From the NCBI GenBank assembly GCA_019426215.1, contig CM033400.1, positions 12,260,568 through 12,324,567 of the forward strand: a DNA stretch of 64,000 nucleotides, read 5' to 3'. The position numbers and the translations under genes were made by a program. The notes under the pieces are model-generated. The model saw only the letters and a program-made list of their open reading frames with translations, had not been told where the DNA came from and searched no databases. This stretch comes from Buddleja alternifolia (taxonomy: Eukaryota; Streptophyta; Magnoliopsida; Lamiales; Scrophulariaceae). This document shows, piece by piece, positions 35,734-46,612 of the stretch; the stretch's first letter is position 1; each line of letters opens with the position of its first letter.

Positions 35734-37337
35734 TCAAGTACTATACACACAAAATTATATTCGTCATCGCAGTTTGGAACTAGAAAGACTTGCAATATAC
35801 TTAAACAAAATAAAAGAATAAAAGAATTTAATAAGTGCAGAACGATCAATCCATATCAAACCATCTAAGTAGACTTATTTATTTTATGAGAATTCTCAAC
35901 TTTTGAACTTTCTTGATAAGAAATTATGAAAATAGCAAATATTTCTTGTTTTCTCAATTCAAAGTTGACCTTATAAACATCTTGACCTCACATTAAAAAA
36001 GATATTAATTAATGAACTTAATTAAATTAAAATCAAATTATGTTAATGAACACATGGGCAACAAATTCACATAAAAGCTTGAGTGAAAATTAACTCAAAG
36101 AAATTGATCATTCTAGAAACCATAGAATTTCCTACCACTCTTTCAACTAAATGAGAAAAAATAAAAAAGAAGAGTCCTAATTCCTAAACCATTTCTTAAT
36201 TTTGACCGTTAGTCATAATTTTACCCCAAAAAAATTAAAAATTCTCATTTCTCACTCACTATGTTCAATTTCTCCCATTTTTTTTCTCAATTTCAACACT
36301 AATTAGTAAGCCAATAAAAGAAAAGGGTTTGATTCCAACTCTAATTAAAACTACATTTGGTTCATTTTATAATATTCGCCATAACCCATGATAGACATTT
36401 TTAGTTTTATTTTATTTGACAAATTCATTAAAATCAAATACTAATAAATACAAATTAACATAAAGGCTTGAATGAAAATTAACTCAAAGAAATTGATCCT
36501 TCTACAAACCATAGAATTTCCTGCAACTCTTTCAACTAAACGAGAAAAGATAAAGACGAAGAGTCCTAATTCCTAAATCATTTCTTAATTTCGAAAAAAT
36601 TCTCATTTCTCACTCACTGTGTTCGATTTCTCCTATTTTTTTTTTCTCAATTGCAACACTAATTAGTAAACCAATAAAAGAAAAATCATATTCCTCAAAC
36701 ATCATCATATTAATCTAGAAAATTAATCATTAATGTAGAAATAACAAGATTAAATAGCTTAATTTAAAATTTCTTACCTCGGATTTGGAATTGGGTAATT
36801 ACTAATTAGGCTAAGAAAAGAGGGCAGGTGTGAGTTTGAGAGGGCGGAATCTTCAGGCCCGGTGGTTGCGGCGGACCTTTAAGGTGAGCTTGAGAAGATG
36901 ACAGGCCTTTGCTTGTTTGATGTTTCTGCGTGTAGTGACTGGTCGGGTGTGTGAGTTGAGAGGTAGTGTTTTTTTAAGATAAATGTAGAATAAACTTTAA
37001 GATAAATGTAGGCGCACCATAGTTGACCAAATTACCTAACTGTCTCTCTTATGTAGGTGGAACAATTGTTCATTGCTATGTTGGATTTTCAATTAACTAA
37101 GTAGATTATATGCATCCTTTGATGTTTTAGATGAGTAGAGATTAGAATTAAACTCTTATTCTAATTGGTGATGAGAACAAGAAATGGAGATTATGATTTT
37201 AAAGAATTATAGGTACCAAATTGTTCAAAAAGTCGGAATGTTTGGTTCCAAATATTATATTAATAAATAATATAAAGAAGATATTAAGATAAAAAACAAT
37301 TTTTGTATATATAACGAAATTATTTCTTAACAGGCAC
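35734..37337. other. AT-rich non-coding stretch with a duplicated segment
   Basis: No gene seen. About 230 bases are present twice in direct order (36062-36290 and 36447-36650), sharing aaaattaactcaaagaaatt and gaagagtcctaattcctaaa. A short GC-richer stretch at 36850-36910 could be a 5' leader of the CACTA element on the - strand, but this is unproven. Confidence 0.45.
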
Positions 37338-37454
37338 CACTACCAAAAAAATGCAATATAATTGGTCGTTAACTATTTTTTGTTATTATTTTTAATTCTC
37401 AATATGATTAGATATTAGTAGTAGTACGATCGCTGATTATAACTAGGGTACTGG

Positions 37455-37497
<43 letters not shown>

Positions 37498-38166
37498 ATC
37501 AAATTTATTAATTTGTCCAATGCAAAATATTTTCATATTTACAAATCTCAAGCATCAATATGTAGAGGTTTGAGAATTTGATGGTGGCAAATTGTTTCAA
37601 ACATTTTGAGAAAATATAATTATTAACTTGGCATATATTTATTATTAATAATATATAATTTGGCATATGTACAACTTCCATATAAAAAAATTTTAGTGAC
37701 AAAGTTCTTTGCTACTAATGGTATACATTTTTAGTGATAGTTTCTTATTGACACTAAATATTCTAGTGATAATGTTCTTTGTCACTAACGGTATACATTT
37801 TTAGTGACATTTGTTTATTGACACTAAATATTCTAGTGACAAAATTTCCTATCACTATTACTATAAGTTTGTAGTGATAACTTTTTACTAACACTAAATA
37901 GTTTTGTAAGAATTTTAGTGATGACTTTTAATAGTGTCACTATAATAATCAGTTTTAGTGATGATTATTATTTCCCGTCGTCATCTGAAAATGGCACCAA
38001 ATTTATAGTGACAAAAATTAGTGATGCAATAGAATGTTGTCACTAAAAATAGTTGCTTCCAATAATTAGTGATAACAATAAATGTTGTTACTACAAATAT
38101 ACCTTTAGTGACAATCGCATTATCATCACTAAGATTGTCGTCACTAAAAATCATTTTTTTTGTAGT
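37338..38166. mobile_element. CACTA-like termini with subterminal repeats
   Basis: The left end reads CACTACCAAAAAAATG; the right end, on the - strand, reads AACTACAAAAAAAATG. They match at 14 of 16 positions. From 37690 to 38160 there are many ttttagtgaca/tcactaaa units, the subterminal repeats typical of CACTA elements. A (TA)n run lies at 37457-37494. No 3-bp target duplication is evident (cac against aag). It may be a short non-autonomous CACTA element. Alternatively, only the right end is real, and it is the 5' end of the CACTA copy whose N-terminal exon lies at 35365-35733. Confidence 0.5.
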
Positions 38167-39535
38167 TAAGATGATGTATTATTTTAATGAAATGACGTAT
38201 GTGTATAATCTAACGACGTATGTACATAGTCTAATGACGTATGTGGTCAAATAAGCTGACATATTAGTATATATAAATTATACATTATAAATGACGTATT
38301 TCAACAGCAAACTGAAGTATTATTACATATGAAATGATGTATTGTTACAATTAAAAGGATGTATAATAAATATAAAGGTTGTATGTCAACATTTAAGGCG
38401 ACTTATTATTTTAATAAGAATGACGTACATGTATAATCTAGCGACGTATGTGTATAGTCTAATGACGTACGTGGTCAAATAAGTTGACATATTAGTTTAT
38501 ATAAATACATTTTAAATGACGTATTTCAACAGCAAACCGAAGTATTATTATATATGAAATGATGTATTATTACAACTAAAAGGATGTATTAATATATATA
38601 AAGGTCGTACGTCAATATTTAAGATGACAAATCATTTAAATAAAAATGACGTACATGCATAATCTAATGACGTATGTGTATAGTCTAATGACATACGTGT
38701 GTAGTCTAATGGCGTACGTGGTCAAATAAGTTGACGTATTAGTATATATAAATTAGACATTTTAAATGATGTATTTGAACTGCAAACCGAAGTATTATTA
38801 CATATGAAATGATGTATTGTTACAACTAAAATGATGTATTAATAAATATAAAGGTCGTATGTAAACATTTAAGACGACGTATTGTTTTAATAAGAAGGAT
38901 CTACGTGTATAATCTAACGACATATGTGCATAGTCTAATGACGTACGTGGTCAAATAAGTTGACGTATTAATATATTTAAATTATACATTTAAAATGACG
39001 TATTTCAATAGCAAACTGGAGTATTGTTACATATGAAATGATTTATTATTACAACTAAAAGGATATATTAATAAATATGTAGGCCGTATGTAAACATTTA
39101 CAATGATGTATTATTTTAAAAAAAATGGCATACGTCTATAATCTAACGATGTATGCGTATAGCCTAATGACGTATATGTGCAGTTAATGACGTACATGGT
39201 CAAATAAATTGACGTATTAGTATATATAAATTATACATTTCAAATGACCTATTTCAACAGCAAACTTAAGTATTATTACATATGAAATGATGTATTGTTA
39301 CAACTAAAAAGATGTATTAATAAATATAAAGGTCGTATGTCAACATTTAAGATGACATTTTATTTTAATAAAAACGATGTATTTGTATAATCTAACGATG
39401 TATGTGTATAGTCTAATGACGTAGGTCTGTAGTTTAATGACGTACATGGTCAAATAATTTGACGTATTAGTATATATAAATTATACATTTTAAATGACGT
39501 ATTTTAACAGCAAACTGAAGTATTAAATGGACGTA
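38167..39535 (+). repeat. Tandem array A, about 240-bp unit, six copies
   Basis: The string ttgacgtattagtatatata and its variants recur at 38256, 38484, 38731, 38960, 39209 and 39459, giving periods of 228-250 bp. Each unit holds several gacgtatgt/gacgtacgt motifs, then ggtcaaataag, then aacagcaaactgaagtatta, then aaaggtcgtatgtcaac. No ORF of substance. It starts abruptly at the CACTA-like terminus. Confidence 0.9.
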
Positions 39536-39780
39536 TCATTTCATTCAATATGACGTATCATTTCATTCAATATGACGTATGATTTCATATCAATTGACGT
39601 ATTTTTCTCTATTAATTGACGTATTTGTATATTAAAATCGATGTATTAGTACATTAAATGAATGTATTATTTCATTTCAACCGACGTATGATTTCATATT
39701 AATTGACGTACTTTTATCTATTAATTGACGTATTAATACATAAATAAACCTATTATTAGTACATAAAACTGATTCATACT
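39536..39780 (+). repeat. Short irregular TGACGTAT repeats
   Basis: Units of about 20-35 bases each begin tgacgtat and continue with catttcattcaat, gatttcatatcaat or ttttctctattaat. They link array A to the 175-bp repeat. Confidence 0.75.
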
Positions 39781-40445
39781 TGACATTTCTTGATAATGTG
39801 TCATACATTTTCAGAAAGCTTTATGTGTCTACTTTTAAAGTAAAAAAGACAGTTTATGATTTCGAGCATCGTACAATGCATTAAGGACTTTCTCGTAAAG
39901 TCGCGTAAAACTGCCTACAAATTTTAACTTACGTCTGTAGACCAAACTGCTTCATTTTAGACGCATCTTGATAATGTGTCATACATATTTAGAACTCTCT
40001 ATGTTTCTACTTTAAAAAAATATATATGATTACGAGCACCCTACAACATGTTATAGAATTTCTCGTAAGATTGTGCGTAACTGTAGAAGATTTTTTAGCT
40101 TACATTTGAATAAAATGCTGTTTCATACTAGATTTTTCTTTACAGTATTTCAAAAATTTTATGAAATCCTTATGTGTCTACTTTGAATAAGAAAAAACGA
40201 TTTATGATTCTGAGCATTCTAAATGCGCTATAGACTTTCTCGTGAAATTGCGCAAAACTGTCATTAAATGTCAGCTTATGTTTGAAGCAAAAACTGTTTT
40301 ATACCAGACGTTTCTTGATAATATATCATACTTATTTAGAAAACCCTATGTTTCTACTTTCCAAAAAAAAACTTTTTATGATTCCGAGCATACTACAACG
40401 CGTCATAGAATTTCTCGTAAGATTGCGCGAAACTGTTAAATATCA
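39781..40445 (+). repeat. Tandem repeat C, about 175-bp unit, four copies
   Basis: The marker tttctcgtaa(g/a) recurs at 39889, 40069, 40236 and 40410. Each unit includes tatgattccgagca, gcgcaaaactg, a cttatgtttgaa block, and catacatttt...ctatgtgtctacttt. The same family occurs in opposite orientation at 41670-42600. Confidence 0.85.
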
Positions 40446-40639
40446 ATTGAAAATACTATTGTGCACTAAATATACGTCGAACATGGCTTGTGTGTATTGC
40501 AATTACTATTCATATGAAATAAAAAAAAATTACTTGGAATATAGGCAGTCTGGATCTCAATTTGTTCCTTTCATCATGGAGAACAAGATGGTGTCACTTT
40601 TGAATAATTTTGATCGCCGAAATAGCTTATGTAATTGGA

Positions 40640-40854
40640 TTTGTGGTGAAGGAGAAAATGGAATAGAGGAGAGAGAAGTGGGGAAGAGATAATTAAAAAA
40701 TTAATAAAGTGGGGGGTCATTTTTGTCTTTTCAATTGAGTAGAGAGTGAATCACAATTTCTAACATCAACTAGGGAATGCAGAGCTTGAGATCATGCTTA
40801 GGAACTGATTCATGAGTTTGAATGGCAATTGGGGATTTTCTACCAATTTTCCCA
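40640..40854 (+). repeat. MULE-type terminal inverted repeat, right-hand end
   Basis: The segment ends gggattttctaccaatttt ccca. Its reverse complement (GGGAAAATTGGTAGAAAATC) closely matches the left end of the MULE at 41211. It is also similar in direct orientation to 48702-48953. It marks the end of a second MULE-like unit whose left end I could not find; array A and repeat C would be that unit's interior. Confidence 0.65.
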
Positions 40855-41210
40855 ATAATAATTGATATTCTATTTATCTATATTTCTAGTCAATCAAAAA
40901 AGCCATATGTCAAATAATCTATTGTGAACATTCAAAAACTATCATGGCAAATCTATATTACAGGGCACAAAAATTCTAAAAATTTAGGACACAACACGGC
41001 TCGAACACATTTCAATTATACATATAAATATGTGTATATATATAACATGTATATAGGCAAAAATAAAATGTGCAGCCCAAAAGTCCTGATTTTTGGTGTC
41101 CACTTTTTATGTTAAAAGTAGAAGTGCAATACCCCTTTGCTTTCTGTAATATTTATATCAAAAGTAAAAACAATAAAAAGAAAATAAAGAACTAAAAACC
41201 TAATAAATCA
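40855..41210. other. 356-bp spacer between two facing MULE ends
   Basis: AT-rich, non-coding sequence between TIRs pointing away from each other. Its last nine bases (41202-41210, aataaatca) are the left target duplication of the MULE at 41211-48953. Confidence 0.5.
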
Positions 41211-41669
41211 AGGGAAAATTAGTAGAAAATCCCTAATCCATATTGAAAGTTAAAAATCAGTCCCTGGCAATAAATTTGGAGTCTGCACTCCCTACTTCAT
41301 GTTCTAAATTAGGATTCACTCCCTTGGGACATGAAAAGACTAAAATGACCTTACTATATTAATTTTTTAATCAACTTCTTCTCCTTCATTTTGGCTGAAC
41401 GTAACTTCTTACTCTCCTTCTCTCCTTTCTTTTTTCCTTTTCCACTTCACCACAAATTCGATTATATATACTTTTCCAGCTATTGAAATTGTTTAAAAGT
41501 GACACCATTTTGTTCTCCATGATAAAGGGAACAAATCAAGATCCAAATTGCCTATATTTCAAGTACAAAATATTTATTTTTTCCAAACTTCATATGTACA
41601 GCTATTGAAGTATCGATAAGGCACGTGTGACGTATTTTTTGTGTATAGTTGACGTATTTTCATATGATA

Positions 41670-42603
41670 AGTTGACAGATTTACGCGACCTCACAAAAAC
41701 ATTCATAACACACTGTAGGATGCTCAAAATAATAAACCTCTTTTTTTGTCTGAAAATAGACACATAGAGCTTTCAGAAATAGTATGATACAATATCAATA
41801 AACATCCCATATGAAAAAAAAAAAAATCTTCAAACATAAGCTAAAATTTATAGACAGTTTTGCGCGACTTCACGAAAAAGTTCATAACTCACTGTACGAT
41901 GGTCGGAATCATATGAATTTTTTTTTCTTTCAAAGTGAACACATAGACCTCTATGAAAGTATATGATACATTACCAAGAAATCTATGGTATGAAACAGTT
42001 TTTTCTTCAAACATAAGCTAAAATTTGCCTACAGTTTTGCGCGACTTCACGAGAAATGCCATAACACACTGTACGTTGCTCAGAATCATAAACCGCTTTT
42101 TTCTTCTGAAAATAGACACATAGATCTTTCAGAATAGTATGATATATTATCAATGAACATACCATGTCAAATAATTTTATCTTCAAACGTAAGATAAAAT
42201 TTATAGACAGTTTTGCGCAACTTCACGAGAAAGTTCAAAACTCACTGTACGATGGTCGGAATCCTATGAATTTTATTTTTCTTTCAAAGTGAACACATAG
42301 ACCTTTCTGAAAATGTTTGATACATTACCAAGAAATTGGTAGTATGAAACAGTTTTTCCTTCAAACATAAGCTAAAATTTTCCTACAGTTTTGCACAAGA
42401 TCACGAGAAATAACATAACGCAATATATGTTGCTCGGAATCATAAACTGCTTTTTTACTTTAAAGATAGACATATAGAGTTTTCTAAACATGTATGGCAC
42501 ATTATCAAAAAATTTCTAATATAAAACAGTTTTTCCTTTAAACATAAGCTAAAATTTGTCAACTATATTGCACAACTTCATGAGAAAGTACATAACGCAT
42601 TGT
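41670..42603 (-). repeat. Tandem repeat C in inverted orientation, six copies
   Basis: The marker gcgcgacttcacgagaaa and its variants recur at about 41683, 41863, 42042, 42215, 42391 and 42570 (period 173-180). The text is the reverse complement of the family at 39781-40445 (aaagtgaacacatagacctt against its inverse). Together with the facing TIRs it forms a large imperfect inverted structure centred near 41030. Confidence 0.85.
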
Positions 42604-44161
42604 ACGTCAATTGATATGTAGCCATACGTCAATTGATATGTAGCCATAGGTTAAGTGATATTTAGCCGTACGTCAATTGATAAGTATATATACATCAATT
42701 GATATGTATACATACGTCAATTGATATGTAGCCATACATTAATTGATATGCAGCCATACGTCAATTGATATGAAGCCATACGTCAATTGAGCTGTATACA
42801 TACGTCAATTGATATGTATCCATATGTCAATTGATACGCAGCCATACCTCAATTGAGTTCCATACATACGTCAATTGATATGTAGCCATACGTCAATTAA
42901 TATGTATCCATACGTCAATTGATATTTAGCCATACGTCAATTGATACATATATATATACGTCAATTCATATGTATACATACGTCAATTGATATAATACAT
43001 ACGTCAATTGATTTGCAGCCATACGTCAATTGAGTTTTATACATACGTCAATTGATATGTATCCATACGTCAATTGATTTGTAGTATACGTCAATTGATA
43101 TAATACATACGTCAATTGATATGTAGCCATATGCCAATTGAGTTGTATACACACATCAATTGATATGTAGCCATACGTTAATTGAGTTTTACACATACGT
43201 CAATTGATATGTATACATACGTCAGTTGATATGCAGCCATACATCAATTGATATGTATACATACGTCAATTGATATGTAGTGTTACATCAATTGATATGT
43301 ATACATACGTCAATTCATATGTAGTCTTACGTCAATTGAGCTGTATACATACGTCAATTGATATGTGGCCATACGTCAATTGAGCTGTATACATACGTCA
43401 ATTGATATGTAGCCATACGTGAATTGAGTTGTATACATACGTCAATTGATATGTATCCATACGTCAACTGATATAATACATACGTCAATTGATATGTAGC
43501 CATACATCGATTTTGTATACATACGTCAATTGATATTTAGCCATATGTCAATTGATATAATACATACGTCAATTGATATGTAGCCATACGTCAATTGAGT
43601 TGTATATTTAAGTCAACTGATATGTATCCATACATCAATTGATATGTAGTCATACGTCAATTGAGTTCTTACATACGTCAATTGATATGTAGTCATACGT
43701 CAATTGAGTTGTATCCATACGTCAATTGATATGTAGTCATACGTCAATTGAGTTGTATACATACGCCAATTGATATGTAGCCATACGTCAATTGAGTTGT
43801 ATACATACGTCAATTGATATGTAGCCATACGTCAATTGATATGTAGTCTTACGTCAATTGAGCTGTATACATACGTCAATTGTTATGTAGCCATACGTCA
43901 ATTGATATAATATATACGTCAATTGATATGTAGCCATACGTTAATTGATATAATACATACATCAATTGATATGTAGCCGTACGTCAATTGAGTTGTATAC
44001 ATACATCAATTGATAAGTATACATACGTCAATTGAGTTATATACATACGTCAATTGACATGTAGCCTTACGTCTATTGATATAATACATACGTCAATTGA
44101 TATGTAGCCATACGTCAATTGATATAATACATACATCAATTGATATGTAGCCATACGTCAA
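42604..44161 (-). repeat. 22-bp tandem array, left arm
   Basis: About 70 copies of a 22-bp unit, typically catacgtcaattgatatgta plus gc or ta. Variants alternate (gatatgtagccat, gatatgtatacat, gagttgtatacat, gatataatacat). Every unit contains tacgtcaattga, whose complement is TCAATTGACGTA. No ORF persists. The copies vary at several positions, so the array is not very recent. Confidence 0.93.
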
Positions 44162-44835
44162 TGGACGTATGGCTACATATCAATTGACGTATGTATACAA
44201 AATTGATGTATGGCTACATATCAATTGACGTATGTATTATGTCAATTGGCGTTTGGCTACATATCAATTGACGTATGGATACATATCAATTGACGTATGT
44301 GTACAACTCAATTGATGTATGGCTACATATCAATTGACGTATGTATTATATTAATTGACGTATGGCTACATATCAATTGACGTATGTATTATATCAATTG
44401 ACGTATGGCTACCAATTGACGTATGTATACAGCTCAATTGACGTAAGACTACATATCAATTGACGTATGTATACATATCAATTGACGTAAGACTACATAT
44501 CAATTGACGTATGTATACATATCAATTGACGTAAGATTACATATCAATTGACGTATGTATACATATCAATTGACGTAAGACTACATATCAATTGACGTAT
44601 GTATACATATCAATTGACGTAAGATTACATATCAATTGACGTATGTATACATATCAATTGACGTAAGACTACATATCAATTGACGTATGTATACATATCA
44701 ATTGACGTATGTCTACATATCAATTGACGTATGGCTACATATCAAATGACGTATGGATACATATCAATTGACGTATGTATACAACTCCATTGACGTATGG
44801 CTACATATCAATTGACGTATGACTACATATTAGTT
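44162..44835 (+). repeat. 22-bp tandem array, right arm (head-to-head with the left arm)
   Basis: After the centre (catacgtcaatggacgtatg, about 44152-44171) the same unit continues in the opposite orientation as atggctacatatcaattgac and gtatgtatacatatcaattg, for about 30 copies. The segment 44440-44710 is unusually regular, alternating gtaagactacatatcaattg and gtatgtatacatatcaattg, which suggests a later local amplification. Confidence 0.93.
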
Positions 44836-45270
44836 GAAGCAAGTCATATTTCATTGTATTATACAATGTATTATACAAATATAAGTCAATTTACATGTAA
44901 ACATACGTCAATTAATGTAAACCATGAACCCTATACCATAAAACCCTAAACTCCAAATCCTAAACCCAAATGCCTGAACCTTAAACCCTAAACGCCATAA
45001 CATTTTTTTTAAAGGAATGATTGTATATATTTGTAATATTTTAAAGTTGTATTATACAATTTATTGGAGAATAATAGGAGTTGAATCAATAAAGGTACGT
45101 ATCTTTCAGAAACATAATGTGTGTAAACACTACTACTAGTGATCACATGTGTAAATTGTGTGAGTTTGTAGTTTTGAAATACTCATTCACATGCTTATAC
45201 TTGGGCATGTTATATATATTTTAATGTCACGAAGGTGCATTAAACAACATACTTGGAGCAAAATATGCAT
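44836..45270. other. Array spacer with telomere-like words
   Basis: 44925-45000 contains several degenerate aaaccctaaac words. The inverse (ggtttagggtt, gggtttagggtta) occurs at 45690-45735. Matching inverted text (aggagttgaatcaataa and ttatcgattcaactcct, near 45070 and 45595) shows the two flanks form an imperfect inverted repeat centred near 45330. Confidence 0.6.
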
Positions 45271-45590
45271 TAATTGACGTATACATATAAATTGACGGAT
45301 GGCTACAGATTAATTGACAGATGGCTACAGATCAATTGACGTATGTATACATATCAATTGACCTATGGCTACATATCCATTGACGTATGGCTACATATTA
45401 ATTGACGTATGTATACATATCAATTGACGTATGGGCTACATATCAATTGACGTATGGATACATATCAATTGACGTATGTATACAACTCAATTGACGTATG
45501 GCTACATATCATTTGACGTATGCTAACACACCAATTGACGTATGGTTACATATCAATTGACGTGTGGCGACATATCAATTGACCCATTAT
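45271..45590 (+). repeat. 22-bp tandem array, second block
   Basis: About 14 more units (atcaattgacgtatggctac and variants), same orientation as 44162-44835, after a 435-bp spacer. Confidence 0.88.
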
Positions 45591-45834
45591 CGATTCAACT
45601 CCTATGATCACAACATAAAACATTACTAATTGATACATTCGTTCATAAAATACTTTACCAAATATATTCATGTGTGTCAAATGGATTTAAGGTTTAGGGT
45701 TTCAAGTTTGGGGTTTAGGGTTAAGCGTTTAGGTCACAACTAAAAGAATGTATTATTACATACAAAATGATATATTGTTACAACTAAAATAATGTATTTT
45801 TAAATATAAAGGCCATATGTCAACACACGACGTA

Positions 45835-46612
45835 TAAGTAGGATCTAATGACGTATGTGGCAAAGTAAATGACGTATGATTCTATTTATATCGACGTATG
45901 TTGAGACTTAACCGACGTATTGGTACATTTAATTGACCCAGTATTATTTCATCACAAATGACGTATGGTTCCGTTTACATAGACGTACGAAATGCATTAC
46001 ACTGACGTATTTGGAGACTTAACTGACATATTAGTACATTTAATTGACCCAGTATTATTTCCTCGCAAATGATGTATGGTTCCGTTTACATAGACGTACG
46101 AAGTGCATTACACTGATGTATGTGGAGACTTAACTGACGTATTAGTACATTTAATTGACCCAGTATTATTTCATTGCAAATGACGTATGGTTCCGTTTAC
46201 ATAGACGTACGAAATACATTACACTGACGTATGTGAACACTTAACCGACGTATTGGTACATTTAATTGAACCAGTATTATTTCATCACAAATGACGTATG
46301 GTTCCGTTTACATAGACGTACGAAATGCATTACAATGACGTATGTGGAGACTTAACCAACGTAGTAGTACATTTAATTGACCCAGTATTATTTCCTCGCA
46401 AATGACGTATGGTTTCGTTTACATAGACATACGAAATGCATTACATCGACGTATGTGGAGACTTAACCGACGTAGTAGTACATTTAATTGACCCATTATT
46501 ATTTCCTCGGAAATGACGTATGGTTTCGTTTACATAGACATACGAAATGCATTACATCGACGTATGTGGAGACTTAACCGACGTATTGGTACATTTAATT
46601 GACCCAGTATTA
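45835..46612 (+). repeat. Tandem array F, exact 111-bp unit, about seven copies
   Basis: The string (g)acccagtattatttc recurs at 45937, 46048, 46159, 46270, 46381, 46492 and 46603, a period of exactly 111 bp each time. A unit contains tgacgtatggttccgtttac, atagacgtacgaaatgcatt, ac(a/t)(c/t)tgacgtatgtggaga and cttaaccgacgtattggtac, i.e. four gacgta motifs. The copies differ by few substitutions and no indels. The segment just before it (45740-45835) resembles part of array A (cacaactaaa, aaatataaaggccatatgtc). Confidence 0.93.

Noticed and set aside
40282..40692. 136-codon + strand frame in the array region
   Set aside because: It runs from the 175-bp tandem repeat into a MULE TIR; composition is low complexity and no motif is present.
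42604..44835. CRISPR-like regular repeats
   Set aside because: The spacing is regular but there are no unique spacers between repeats and no cas genes. The units are contiguous 22-bp tandem repeats in a plant genome.
44925..45000. True interstitial telomere tract
   Set aside because: The ccctaaa words are degenerate and interrupted; no run of perfect repeats is present.
38167..46612. Centromeric satellite
   Set aside because: Several units of different lengths, a small total size and placement within a MULE do not fit a long homogeneous centromere array. Copy number elsewhere in the genome is unknown.
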